64,000 nt of DNA from Straminergon stramineum (Eukaryota > Streptophyta > Bryopsida > Hypnales > Calliergonaceae). Below are positions 48,271-60,854 of this stretch, piece after piece. The stretch covers positions 26,152,547 through 26,216,546 of the forward strand of contig OY987263.1 of assembly GCA_963920665.1 (NCBI GenBank). Direction: 5' to 3'. Below the pieces are notes generated by a model, which made no database searches, was not told the origin of the DNA, and saw only the letters and a list, made by a program, of their open reading frames with translations. A program made the translations under genes and the position numbers. Each line of letters starts with the position of its first letter. Within the stretch, counting starts at the first letter, position 1.

Positions 48271-48653
48271 CATTAGAGAAAGTTTGGACTCTCTAGAGGG
48301 TTGGCAGGGTTTGACAAGCCAATCTATTTCTGAAGCCTATTGAAGCTACTCAAAAGAGGGAATTTTTTGACAAAAAAAAGATTCACCTTGTGTAAATATC
48401 AAGAGTTCAAAAAGTATATTTCAGTTTTTTATTCCACAATTGTTAGAGGGAGGTGCTTTTGGGGTGCTTTCAAATATCAAAACAACACTTGTCACAACCC
48501 TAACTAATAGTACTTGAGAGTGAATGCTCTAACATTTGGAAGTGATGAAGTGCAGAAATAGGAGAAAAGTTCAAGAAAAATAAATGTAATACAATGAGGG
48601 TCCCTACTGGCACTTCCTGGCAACCCTTTGGAGAGTCCAAACTTTCTCTAATG
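48271..48653. mobile_element. MITE with about 38 bp terminal inverted repeats
   Basis: The left end CATTAGAGAAAGTTTGGACT and the right end AGTCCAAACTTTCTCTAATG are exact inverses over 20 bp and remain similar for about 38 bp. Copy A reads straight through at about 4,355-4,375 without the element. The target duplication is unclear, so the superfamily is not assigned. No coding sequence. Confidence 0.75.
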
Positions 48654-49268
48654 CATGACCAAATTTTACTCTCTTGCATCCTAATGCAATATAAATAGTA
48701 TACATTGTGCAATTGGACTCAAAAGGTTGGAATTAGATAAAATTCAATGAACACTACCATGCATCTTCTACACATGGTAAAATATTCATTCAATATTCCA
48801 AGGTTTCTAGGAACACTTTTGGATTGTCCATGGAATTGTACGGGAAATTAACCCCTAAATTTCCCATTGAACATTTTGTTGTCACTACCCAACTTCAAGG
48901 GGTGCCTAGATACAAATCAATATTGCTTTTGAAATTTTATTTTTTCCTCATGCAATTTGTCATATTATCTTTCCACAACCAAAAAATATATTTTGATTTG
49001 AATAGAAAACTAGTCTACTTGTGTGATTTTCAAAATAAAACACTCCAAGAAATGTTCGCTTTAGATTGTCTTGAAAAAGCGGAAACCTAGCCAATCAAAG
49101 GCCATCCCTAGAAGGCTAGAACAAAATTCCTCACATGTACAATTGGTAGGGAGATGATTGGTTGGAGCATCTAGTGAATAGACACAATCAAGTGAATTTT
49201 TTGTTTTTCCAATGTACTTCATTTGATTGCAAGGCTTTAAAACAAACATTTCAATACTACAATCTTTG

Positions 49269-52192
49269 CACTAGAAGAAACCCCCTTATTTTTGGACATT
49301 AGCAAAAACATGGAAATACATTTTTTGTAACATCAAGCATGCCCCCGTGGATGTCCAACAAAATCCATCTGAATTGACATGGCAAAAACATGCTAAAATC
49401 TTAGAAAACATGTCCTATTTGGGGTGTGACGCCTACTTAGACATGGTCAAATGAATTGCCAAATTTAACCATGTAATCCCCACATAGGCACATAATGCCA
49501 TGTTAGCAAATTTTTCATCTAAACCCTTGCTGACATCAAAGATGTACAATGTCCTTGGTCATGTCTATTTAGACATGTGTTGTGATGCACACATGGTTTT
49601 TGAGACATCAACTGTGACATGAAGTTAATTCTTTGAAATGCATTATATTAATTTTTGAAATAAAATCTTATCTTTATGGTATCTTATGTTTATGGTTTTG
49701 TGACATTAACTTAGACATCTGAACATTTTTTGAGACTCTAACTTAGATGTACACCATATACATTACACCATACAAAATAGGCCATACACAATACATTGCA
49801 CACAATATGCCATACATTGTACACTATATACAATATGCCATATAGAGTATATTATACAAAATACACCATATTTAGATATTATGACACATGACTTGAAAAG
49901 CCATGTATGGTGAGTATGTTAATATGTGAAGACATGCTATTTATACCAATTAGGGGGTGGAGGGAAGACTAACTATATGGGATATGGGAAACTTAAGAAT
50001 TGTGTTAAAAGTTGACGTTCAAAAAAACATGTAGACATCTTAGTTGACGTCCCAGTTGAAGTCTCAGTTGACGTCTAAAAAAGCATTTGAACATGGTTTC
50101 TTGATAGTTCCACATTCAATGATTACAACAATTAAAGAACTTATGTTTATTTTGGAATTTTCATACATATGTGGAAAAAAATTGAAAATATAGGAAAAAA
50201 AATGAAATCTTTGATGATTGCAAAAAGTCGACCCCCAATAACAAATGAAAAAAGTGTGAACTAAAATTTAGAAATTAGAAAAATGAAATAACTTCTAAGA
50301 AATGCAAAATACGGAAAAGAAAAGTAATAGTGTGTAGCATAATACCATCTTCAAATGCAATATCAATGAATTTGAATTACAAGAGTGTTGGATAGAATTG
50401 TGAAACTAAAGTTAATTTTGAATAACATAATGTAAGGTAATTGCTAAACAATTTTGTATAATTACTAGATTTTAATGTATTTCATAGAACAAATGTCTTT
50501 CAATTCAATGCAAATATTCTATTCACATCGTTCAAAAACATTCCTGAATTAAAATTCACAAGAACAATTCACCCCCCCTGGAAAAAAAAATGAAGCCTTC
50601 CCTTCAATTTTCTTGAATTTGATATAATTTGAACAAAACCCCAAAACTTTTATCACTTTCATCTAGAAGTTAACAATCATAACCATACAAAGTCAAACTA
50701 GACATGTTGTACTATCTCTGGGAAAATGAAGCAAAAGAAGAGCATTCATGCATTGATATTGTATGATCATGAGGGTGTTCAAAGTTTTGTGCAAGTCATT
50801 AGTAGTCTTTCAATCATTTTTCTTATTCCATGCCAAATCCAAAATGCTAGTCCCCAATGAAAAATATGTGCTTCAAGAAATCCCTCAGTTTCTTCATATG
50901 CATTCCATTTCTTGAGAAAAAGATTTTTTATTATCATTTTCCTTCAAGATGTAGTGTAGTTTACACTCATTGATAAAAACTCTCAAAAATAGAAAACTAA
51001 AGTTTACAACAAACAAGGTAGCTCTAAATCTTGAATTGGAAAATCACAATCATTCATCATCTAAATCGAATGTCCAATGTTGAACCTATACTTCAAGAAG
51101 ACACCTTAAATAAAAAACACTAATGACAACAAGGAGCAATTCAGAAATCTTTTAACTTTAAAGTTTAGTCAGTACTAGAAGTTGGTGCCTTCTTCATTTA
51201 GGGTTGAAATGTCATTGAAATAATAGTAGAAGGTAAACCCTTGCTCCTATAGTTTCATTACAAGACTACACTATCAAAATAATTTTAGATTCACAAAATT
51301 ATGAAATTGGAATGAATCTCAATTTATGAAAGAAAAATTCCCTCTTACAATTCTAAGATCATAGCATAATTGTTGGTGAACATGCAAAGAAAAATGAATG
51401 TGAGACATTTGGAACCTAGCTATAATACAAAGAATGCAATGTCTTTTAATCTATTTGCAATCCAATTATTTAGAACCCCTCAATGGAGAATGGATTAAGT
51501 TTGCAGCACACAATGTAAGCTAATGCTAAATCATGGTCTTATTTTCAATATTTCTTTTTTTTTGAGAGAAAATCAAGAAAATACCTCAAGTGAAACAACA
51601 ATTTCATTTGCTACGCAATTGGAAAATGATTTCTTAGAAAGTTACAACGAAATATGTCATAATGTAAAGTATATGAGAGCATGGAAACACATATTTAGTT
51701 ATTTATGGAAATTAAATGCTAGAATGCATTACACTAATTTTTTTAGGAATTGTTAATAAATTTGTGCTATATTGGAAATACAATGGAATATGAAATTATT
51801 CACAGCTTTCCCATCCATCTATGCAAGGTTTTTAGGAAAAGATGCTAAGGAGATGCCCCTTCTTTGTGTTTTTTACATGTGGCTAACTTTCTACTTGAGC
51901 CCACAATAACTTTTAGTGACTTACCTACAATCAAACCAAAAGCCCTTGTCAACGTGGCAGGTCCGTGTTTTCTTAGACGTTGTAGAAAACACACCTCTAT
52001 TTTTTTCAATGTCTGGCAAAACATTCCCGTCACATAGGACATGAGCTTGTTGTGCTTGTGACATCTTCACGTTTTCTAAAATATCCAACTGAATTTTGCC
52101 TCCCATGGCAGCAATTGCATCTTCATGCTTTTGTTTTCAAAAATATACTTGTTTGATCCTAACATTCAAAAAAACAAGGATTTCTTATAGTG
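49269..52192. mobile_element. Non-autonomous CACTA (En/Spm) transposon, 2,924 bp
   Basis: The ends are CACTAGAAGAAA and TTTCTTATAGTG (inverted CACTATAAGAAA). The 3 bp target duplication TTG lies at 49,266-49,268 and 52,193-52,195. Copy A at 4,971-4,985 reads aatctTTGtgaaaa, the exact empty site. The left subterminal 800 bp is packed with GACATG/CATGTC motifs in both orientations. No transposase of useful length remains; minus-strand frames at 51,845-52,106 may be a relic of the C-terminal end of a transposon protein. Confidence 0.88.
49290..50090. repeat. CACTA subterminal GACAT(G) motif array
   Basis: GACATG, ACATGT and GACATC/GACGTC motifs occur dozens of times on both strands, for example ATGTCTATTTAGACATGTG near 49,562. 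Also present are a diverged CCATACA/ATACAC repeat at 49,745-49,865 and a GTTGACGTC/GTTGAAGTC triple at 50,010-50,075. Subterminal arrays like this bind the En/Spm TnpA-type protein in known elements. Confidence 0.65.
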
Positions 52193-54981
52193 TTGTGAAA
52201 ATTAGTATGTGTGTTCATAAATATTCAGAATTGCATTTGGTCCAAAATGGAAAAATCTTCTTTTGTAAAAATTTGAGATATGCAACCTTGAAATCATTTT
52301 GCCTGAGAAAATTGAACTTTGATTGATGATATCTTAAAATCTGTATGGTTAAAGTCTTAAAACTTCAAGTATATTGTAATTTGATGGTAATGAAAAATAT
52401 TTTGCAATTAGATTCCTCAAAAATTCATTCTACAAATATATATATACTTTCATTATAGAAACAACAATTTGAAGGTGATTTTGGAGGGAAAACCCTCTTT
52501 GGGCACTTGGTCATTAAGAAAGTCACATTAGCATCCAGAAGAACAATAATAGTCTCCCTTAGGATCCACATTGGAGCTATATGATTTTGCATTGACCATT
52601 TCCAATGTTAATAAGTGTGTTTGTTTGTTTTAAATGAATTGACCAAAGTACTTGTAAAATATCCCTTGATTAACTATTCTAAGAGAATTGTATAAGTTAT
52701 AAGTGGAACTATGCACACTAAAGAAAGGGTCTACAATAGAAGTCCTAACTTAGGTCTTATGAATGTGGCCATGCCGCTTTTACTGCAATCATATTGTGTG
52801 GTGTGGCTATAGTGATTTCTTCCTATTAGGTAAGCAAAGATTAGCATTGCCTAGAAAATTAGTGTCACCTACAAAAATAAAATTGATAAATAAAAACATA
52901 TTTCAACTTGGACTATTTAAAAAAATTATGACTCTAGTAAATCAATGTTACTCACAAAACAAGAAATAATTCCGATCTATATTATAGATTGTTGAGAAAT
53001 AACCTCTAAGGATTGGGATACATTCGGAGTATAAATTGTCAAAAAAATGCCACATTTTAGGGCAATGGAAATTTATGAAAGAAAATGATAAAATTGACTT
53101 TAGAGGAACCTACCTAAGTTTTCATTGGTTGTTCAACTACCAATTGATCTTGGCATCTTGAACTAAGATTTTGTTCCCCATAGGTCCTACTTACAATTCA
53201 AATGAATTGTAAAACTAGCAATATGACTATGTACCTTTACTAGGAGGAAGACTTTGTACTCCTAAAGGACATCGTTAACCTCCTAAAAGAGTAAAAGACC
53301 AAGAGGATGTTGATTGCATTAGAGAAGGAATGGGGCCTCTATGTCAAACTGCTAGAATTGGACATATTGTTGGTCCTGAGTTTGGTGTCCATTTAGATGC
53401 CCCATTCTTTCTCCTATAGCTAATTGAAAAGTTCAAAAGGTCTCTACAAAGTCAAATTTGAATGGATCAACTGAAATTTCAATACAAGATGTGAACATAT
53501 ATTGCCTTGTTGAAAGTAAAAATTTGTTAATTGAGTACTTAGATCTAAAGGTGTATTGTCGAAAGCTTTTTAGGCAAGGTGGATAGCTTTGGATGGCATG
53601 TGCAAAATTTCTATACTAACTTTGAAATTTGGTAGGTATATACAAATACACCTAATATAATATTGGATGCAACTATTAGTGAAAAAATACCATTTGTGGT
53701 GTAAAAATCCCACTCTAGGAGAAGTCAAGCAAGGTTGGAAAAAGAACTCCCTTTTTTTTAACTTCAAATGCTTTAATCTTTCAATCCAAGTCATAGTTTG
53801 AAAAAAATTCCATCCATTTGCACAATAATCTATTATAAGTTTGTAGAGTTGAATTTTATTAAAGAAGTTTTTTCTTCAATTTTCTCTTAATGCCCTAAAA
53901 AGTGGCAACTTTTGAAAATTTATGCTCCAAATGTGCTCGAATCATGTTCCTTTGTTCAAAGTTGATGATAATTACATCAATGTATTTAGTTTTTGTTTTG
54001 GATGTATGTTATACACACTAATAAAACTAATCAACGTAGCTAACAATTTCAACCTTGAAAGGACAATACTTATCAAAATACTTTTTCCAAAAATGAAAAT
54101 TATGATTTTTCCATTTTACTCCAGTGAAAGAGAATTCATTGCAAAAAAACTAATTTGATTTTTACCCAATAGATACATTCTTCATTTTGAGACACTTGTA
54201 ATAATGGTGACCTTGGTTTGTTGGTTGTCATTACTAGAAGAATGGCTGGGTGCGTGCCTTTCCGAGTTCCCACCATGTCCCTTTGTTGAGAGAATGAAGG
54301 ATATCCAATCTACCTACCTACCCAATGTTAAACATTTTTTTTATAAATTTTATAAAAGTAAAAAAACCAAGTCAATATTGGAGGTTATCCCTTCATACTC
54401 ACCCTACATGGCACTATGATGCTTTGCTACAAGCCTAAATCCTACTCACTCCTCTACTTAGGGTTTAGGTGCTACATTGCCTTGTCCGCTGCCCTCTCAG
54501 TTACCCCAATGAAATACATATGGCCAGGTAGGAATTGCCCTACGATTCTTTAGGCGCCATCACCAAGGTCGCCTTTGCTACAGCCTACCGCTTCATTTCT
54601 ACAGTGATCCTCGCAAGTCATCTATCGGCTTTTGGGCCTCCACACTGTCCCCGGTTTACTGCCAGGTATTGAGTTCGTCCGTCCCAAATTAACTGAAGCT
54701 TTACTAAAGTACGTGAAATAACGGAACCGAATGCAGAATCTGTCAGTATGCTTCACTCCGACCTTCTTCGGATCGGAGTCGTGCAATCGCTAAGCTAAGT
54801 TGGACTTGCGTGCATGACTCATGGCTGCGTCCGTTTGTCGCAAATGATTTGCCAAATTATGCAAGATTGGTGAGAAAGGGGATAGACCATGATAGTGGTC
54901 TAAAACTCTAGCTCGCTCACTGCCTGGACCCAATTAAATGCGGAAACTCTAAATTTCTCACGTGGGCAGAATTTTTCTTAA

Positions 54982-55618
54982 CCCCTAAATGCCCAAGGCA
55001 CCAAATTCTGGTGTTTTGAAAACTTTGAAATTAAGTAAAACCCAACCAAATTGCTATTTTTAGTAGTTTATATTTTGAGAGAATTCTTTTTGAAGTCTAG
55101 TTTTAGGATCAAAAAGTTGATCTGAAAAATAAAGGATTATGATTTTTCTATTGAAGATTTAGTGCAAGGATGCCCATTGCAATCTTGGCTTCCCGTAGTG
55201 TTGAGGGCTCTTGAAAATGAGCCTCAAATACACTAGATCTTGGAGGCAAAAGCACATTAGAAATTCATTTAAAAAAATTGTAGAATAGATTTTGAAAAAC
55301 CGTAAATTGATTAGGGTTGTATATGATAGGCCCTATAACTTCATATTTTTTTAGTGACCAAATTTTTAGAGTTGACATGCAAAAAGTGAATTGAAAAATT
55401 TTCACAGTTTTTACACCCTCATGATCAAACATTATAATCTTTCAATCTATAAGTGATATTGTTATGTTTGTTTTTCCTATATGATCTCTAACATGTCTAG
55501 TTTGAATTTGTAAGGTTAGAATTCAAAAGAAATTGGTACAACTTATGAAAATGTTGACTTTTTGTTCAATTTAGAGCAAGTTTCAAGGAGCTCCAAACAG
55601 GCCTTGGGCATTTAGGGG
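54982..55618. mobile_element. TTAA-flanked MITE, 637 bp, copy 1
   Basis: TTAA (54,978-54,981) precedes CCCCTAAATGCCCAAGGC, and GCCTTGGGCATTTAGGGG precedes TTAA (55,619-55,622). The ends are perfect inverted repeats of about 18 bp. It is nearly identical to the copy at 55,852. No coding sequence of note. Confidence 0.82.
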
Positions 55619-55851
55619 TTAAATGTAGCTGGCTCAAATTAAGTTTGTACTTGGTCACCTCTGTAAAGTATATATTTCTCTTCCTTTCCTCTCCTCAAGG
55701 ATTTGGAGTCTCTAGTTCCTAATAAAGATATGAATTCCCATTTTCCAAATTTGATCATTCCAAATATATTGAAATAGTTCCTACCATTGGAGGGGTGGGG
55801 TGGGGTTGGATTTGGAGCGGGCTTCACAAGGCCACGTGAGATCCATGTGAA

Positions 55852-56487
55852 CCCCTAAATGCCCAAGGCACCAGATTCTGGTGTTTCAAAAACTTTGAAA
55901 TTAAGTAAAACCCAATCAAATTGTTATTTTTAGTAGTTTATATTTTTGGAGAATTCTTTTGAAGTCTAGTTTTAGGATCAAAAAGTTGATCTGAAAAATA
56001 AAGGATTATGATTTTTCTATTGAAGATTTAGTGCAAGGATGCCCATTGCAATCTTGACTTCCTGTAGTGTTGAGGGCTCTTGAAAATGAGCCTCAAATAC
56101 ACTAGATCTTGGAGGCAAAAGCACATTAGAAATTCATTTAAAAAAATTGTAGAATAGATTTTGAATAACCGTAAATTGATTGGGGTTGAGCATGCTAGGT
56201 CCTATAACCTCATATTTTTTTAGTGACCAAATTTTTAGAGTTGACATGCAAAAAGTGAATTGAAAAATTTTCACAGTTTTTACACCCTCATGATCAAACA
56301 TTATAATCTTTCAATTTGTAAGAGATATTGTTATGTTTTCTTTTCCTATGTGACCTCTAACATCTCTAGTTTGAATTTGTAAGGTTAGAATTCAAAAGAA
56401 ATTGGTACAACTTATGAAAATGTTGACTTTTTGTTCAATTTAGAGCAAGTTTCAAGGAGCTCCAAACAGGCCTTGGGCATTTAGGGG
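55852..56487. mobile_element. TTAA-flanked MITE, 636 bp, copy 2
   Basis: Same ends as copy 1. The left target reads TGAA (55,848-55,851), one base from TTAA, and the right is TTAA (56,488-56,491). By eye the two copies differ at only a few percent of positions, so both inserted recently from the same source or one is a duplicate of the other. About 230 bp of host repeat separates them. Confidence 0.82.
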
Positions 56488-57063
56488 TTAAACTGGCCTG
56501 TTCTCAAAGGAACACAGAGCCTGTTCTCATTTCTCAAAGCCAGACCAATGGGTTCAGCCAAGGGCAGGGTTATTTACTTCTAGCTGCAGTAAGGCTGAGT
56601 GTCAGGTGGGGCCATGCCAATTTCGTGGAAAACCATGGAAACAAGACTGATGCTTTCAAATGGGTTGCACTCAAACAGGTTCTTAAAGTAACTACACCCA
56701 AAAGTGCCCAAATAAGCTATCCATCATAGTTCCCATTATTATATTAGAAAAATTCTTGTGTAGTCTTGTTGGTATTTAAAAGAAGATTGTAGATTCTTTT
56801 AGAATGTATTTTTTGGACATTGTATGAATAAACTATGAATTTTCAAAGTGCTAAAAATAGGTGCTTCTAAAATCGACCCTAGATTCTCATGACTAGTGGG
56901 AGTACATTTTAGGCAAGGATTTGTAGAGGTCGGTTCTAGAAAGAGGTTGCTTTTAGGTGTAGTTACCAAGGTAACTAGATTCATGACCTATGCGTATTGC
57001 TACCCCCCTCACTCACGTAGCTGGTAAGTTGAAAGTTGTCCTGGATCTCATCATCCCACTCTC

Positions 57064-59225
57064 GTAATGTAAATATATACATTGTATAAAATGTGTATTT
57101 ATTTTGTATATTTAATTAATAGATTCTATGATTTTGTAGACAAACTTATTGTTGACGATTCCACTGGCTTCAAGGCGACTCTTATTGCCTATGGAGTTGT
57201 TTAAAAGACGAAAGCCCTCGACAAGTTTTACTAGTTTGGGAAATTCTTTTAAGTTTTATAGAATCTGTGAGTGAGTTTGAAGTTCGAATCTAGAATGTCG
57301 AACTAGAGGGGTTTTATAGAGTCGTAAGACCTAGAGTCTCAAATAGAGGCTAAGTTAGAGCTTTTCTTGTCACAATTGCCAATTTAACTATCTTAGCCGG
57401 CGATTTTTCACCATTGCAAATCCATTTGTAAGATGAAGCTAGACCTTTTCATTTGTTGAAGAAACCTCGCGTAGAATAACATTGGCATGAAAATCTTCAA
57501 AAAGATGCTCATGCTTTGATGATTCTATTTCAAGTTGGATGTATTGAACCCGACATCCAAGATGTGACATTTGAAGCAAGTTATGAGGGCCTGAATGTCG
57601 ACCAATACTATTGTATGGTTAAACTAGTTAAAGGAAGCCCTAGTCACCAACGTTGGTTGAAAGAGTTAGTGAATCCTTTAATAAAGGCCGAATGTACAGA
57701 TTACTTCGTAAACACGGTCAAGTGCATCTATAAATTCTTGTAGATGGAGTAGCACTCTTCTTCGATTTTAGTTTTTACCTCCATTCGATTTTGGTTAGAG
57801 GTTTTTAGCTAATTCAAGTTTTTTGTATCCTATTTATGTTTTAAGAATTAAAAGTTAAGAAATAGAAGTAGTTTACCTTTTAGGTTTGATCTTTGAGATT
57901 CTTTAGCCTTGAAAGATGAATAGGAATTTACCTTTTGGTGTTTCATTTGGGCCAATAGTTATTTAGAGGCCCTTGTAATGTGTACATGGGTTGATTCCAC
58001 CTACTATAAGGAAAAAAGTAGGTAGGTATCTTTTCTTTTCTTCTAGTGTACGTAAGTTTGGTGTGTGTGTTGGATTTAAAAGACCAAGAATTTGAATGGC
58101 GATATCTTTTGATGTATAAGGAATTTTTGAATGAAAATTTTGGATTATGATCTTTTTCTCATTGCTGTTTCAAAGAGACCTTTCTTATATGATTTGAAGT
58201 TGGGAGCAAAAAGTTAAAAGCGTGTGAGTGCAAGAGGGTCTATTGCCTTCCAACAAAAAAGAGTTGAGATTCGAGCGGCTATTAAACTTTGTATTTTTTT
58301 CTTATCTCTTTGAAATTTTGGTGTAATAGAGAAGTTTTTTTTTATCTTTCCAAAGACTCATCATTTGAAAAAATTGGAGTTTTGAGGTGAAAGATATGGG
58401 TGTTTGAGTAGTAAAGGGTCTAATGTCCTTATTGTTTGAAACCAAAGACTTTGTAAGGCTATAGATTTTATTTCAAAGATTACTTGCAAGTGAAAATTTT
58501 ATTGAAAATAAGAGAACTTCTTATCTTTTTGAAAAGCTATTAATCTCTTAGTTTGAAGAAAAATTGCAAAAATTATAGGTAGTGAAGCAAAGGAAGGTCT
58601 GTCACCTTTTCATTTTGAGTAGAATGTAGTTAGATTGGATTTAGATTGGGTTTAGATTTGTGTTTTATTTAAAGACTTGAAGACTTGAAGATATGAAAAT
58701 TGAAGAGTTGAAGACATGAAGACTCATGTGTAGTAGCTTGTGATTTATTATTCCTAGTTAGTTTTGGAAGCTTGTTGTTTTCATTTTTGCATTGTAAACA
58801 TTGTTGCAGGTTGTGTGGATATTGAATAATAATTCCATTTTGTGTTCATGGCAACAAAGTGAGATTGATCACCTACAAGGTTGTTATTTTTGTTGTTTCT
58901 ATTGGTGAAGCATGATTGTTGCTCACCGTGAGTTTGAAATTTAAGAGCCAATTTTTCGAACGGCTCAGCCCGTAGACTGGCCATTCTATTTTACTTGTCT
59001 AAAGCTTATGGTTTGTTATCACCTATCCTAACCTTTAAACCCATTTATAGCCATTTCAAGATAAGCCAATAAACAATAGTTTGAAGATTTGAAGACTCGA
59101 AGACTTGATTCAACTTTCTAGCAAATTATTCTCAATCACAACCAAATACTTTGTGTATTTCTAAAGCATTCTCTTCTCTACATGACACTGCATAATATTC
59201 ATCTATTAACAATGGATTGTTGGTC
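57064..59225. other. About 2.2 kb insertion of unknown type in copy B
   Basis: Flanking sequence corresponds to adjacent sequence near 11,475-11,500 in copy A, so the block is extra in B. It contains a 75-codon plus-strand frame (57,516-57,743, FQVGCIEPDIQDVTFEASYE) that looks protein-like but matches no domain I know. Several GAAGA(C/T)TTGAAGA(C/T) repeats occur near 58,670-58,720. No clear terminal repeats, so it may be part of an old retroelement. Confidence 0.4.
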
Positions 59226-59268
59226 CACAGCTATTTCTAATCCTAGCATGCATAGGACCTCATATTAA

Positions 59269-60227
59269 CCCCTAAAGGACCAAGGTTTTTTTCTCTACCA
59301 AATAACACTTATAAGTATCATTTCTATTGCAAAGAGTAAAAGAATTTGGAAATTATATTTTTTTTAGACATCTAATTATAGGATCTTACACCTAATTTAT
59401 ATGGAATGTGTGAGATATATTTCAAAAATTTTGAGTACAAAAATTACAAGATATTTGCATTTAAAGTGAAAAAAAAAATATTTTCTACACATTGCAAGAA
59501 TAAAGTTTTTTTATTTTGAACCTTCTTAACTTAAATTTTTTGCATTACAAAGTTTAGAAGTTTAAATCTTTGTAGTGGAAAATTGAGTTGAAAGTCTAGG
59601 AAAAAAAATATTTCAAAAAACTTAATTTTCATTCTTAAAAGAAATTGGTAAGTGGAAGTAGGTAAGAGATAGAAGGAAAATCTAAATTATTAATATCTCT
59701 AAGATGGAATTAGAATGCACTAATTCCCATGGTGAGATTTTTCTAGCAAGCTAAATAAAGTATGCGAATTTTTTTTAAATTGTAAAAATTGCATTAAAAA
59801 ATGAATCTTTAAGTTATTTTTTCAAGAGGATGCTTAGACTACTTGAAAAACAAGATATCTATAACTTTCACATCACTTATCCAAATGAAATGAATCAAAG
59901 CTTTTGATGTAGACAAAAATATAATTTATAAGAAAAAAAATACACACACACACACACACAAATATATATATATAATTTATTTTTACTTATAAATTCAAAT
60001 TTTTCAATAATTTTTTGTTGCTTGGGCGCCCTTCTTTTGATCTTATTTGAGCATAACTTTTGTTCTTAACACCAATTAAAAGAAAATTACATTCCCACAA
60101 AGCTAATCAATTTTTCTATCTTCAAAAAATGTTTAAAAAAATCATGGAAAAAATTGAGACTGTAAACACCTACCCGAAAGGGCCGAAATCCAATTTGTTT
60201 CCCAGGGGAACAATGGTCCTTTAGGGA
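59269..60227. mobile_element. TTAA-flanked MITE, 959 bp
   Basis: TTAA (59,265-59,268) is followed by CCCCTAAAGGACCAAGG, and TGGTCCTTTAGGGA precedes TTAA (60,228-60,231). The interior shares the CTATTGCAAAGAGTAAAA block with 11,545-12,152, and in inverse with 8,620-9,534. It includes a CA/TA microsatellite at 59,940-59,975. Confidence 0.7.
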
Positions 60228-60231
60228 TTAA

Positions 60232-60854
60232 TCCCAAGTGTCCATAGGGTAGATCCGTAGATGGTCTCACACCAGTTGCATTGTATATTGTCATCCTCCG
60301 ACTCCAACATAAGGCACACAGGGACAAATCATGAGAGTGCTATTTCAAGTCATAACTTAGGGCTTCAGAAACTTACAATTGCAAGATCCTCCCACAGCTG
60401 TAGTGAATTCTCACAGTACTCTTAATTGCAACACCTCTGTAAGTTAGTAAAGTTACATGTTCTATTCTGTTCATCGTCACAAACTCTCTCACACACAACA
60501 AGCACATAGAAAACGATGCAGATTTTCCCAATTCAAGAAAATTAATAGAAGAGCTCCGTCAGTTCCTTCATGAAGACAAACACAGCCCAAAGCCAGCGAG
60601 AAACCGGCCCTCGACGGAAGCTAAGTAGTTAACTCATGCTAAGCTGTGGTACGTGAGGGAAACTTGTGGGTGGGTCGAACCCTGCGTCACTAATGAACTG
60701 TGATCACTTAGAAAACCACGAAGCAAGTCACGAAGTCAAAAAGCAATTCAGACGTAAATATATATATAAGCTATTCTCTTCGACTCCACACTGCGCGCGG
60801 CGCTGCATGCTGTGAGTCAGAGAGGAAGCGCTGTCGATCGATCGAACTCGCTCT
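60232..60854. other. 3' flank of the gene at 60.86 kb; no gene seen
   Basis: Composition becomes more balanced and CpG-richer towards 60,600. An ATATATATATAA stretch at 60,757-60,770 lies just past the stop codon of the minus-strand gene and may be part of its 3' end signal. Confidence 0.4.

Larger units (their letters stand above)
46281..60231 (+). repeat. Segmental duplication copy B
   Basis: Collinear with 2,157-12,291. It is longer because of the 383 bp MITE (48,271), the 2.9 kb CACTA element (49,269), about 290 bp near 53,507-53,796 and about 2.2 kb near 57,064-59,225, while lacking the SINE and several copy A elements. The DNA between these insertions holds no intact gene. Copies A and B flank the DnaJ/MULE/pogo block on either side. 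Confidence 0.82.

Noticed and set aside
60590..60700. A 5S rRNA-like or other structured RNA
   Set aside because: A few words such as GAAGCTAAG look familiar but the conserved internal promoter boxes of 5S rRNA are absent.
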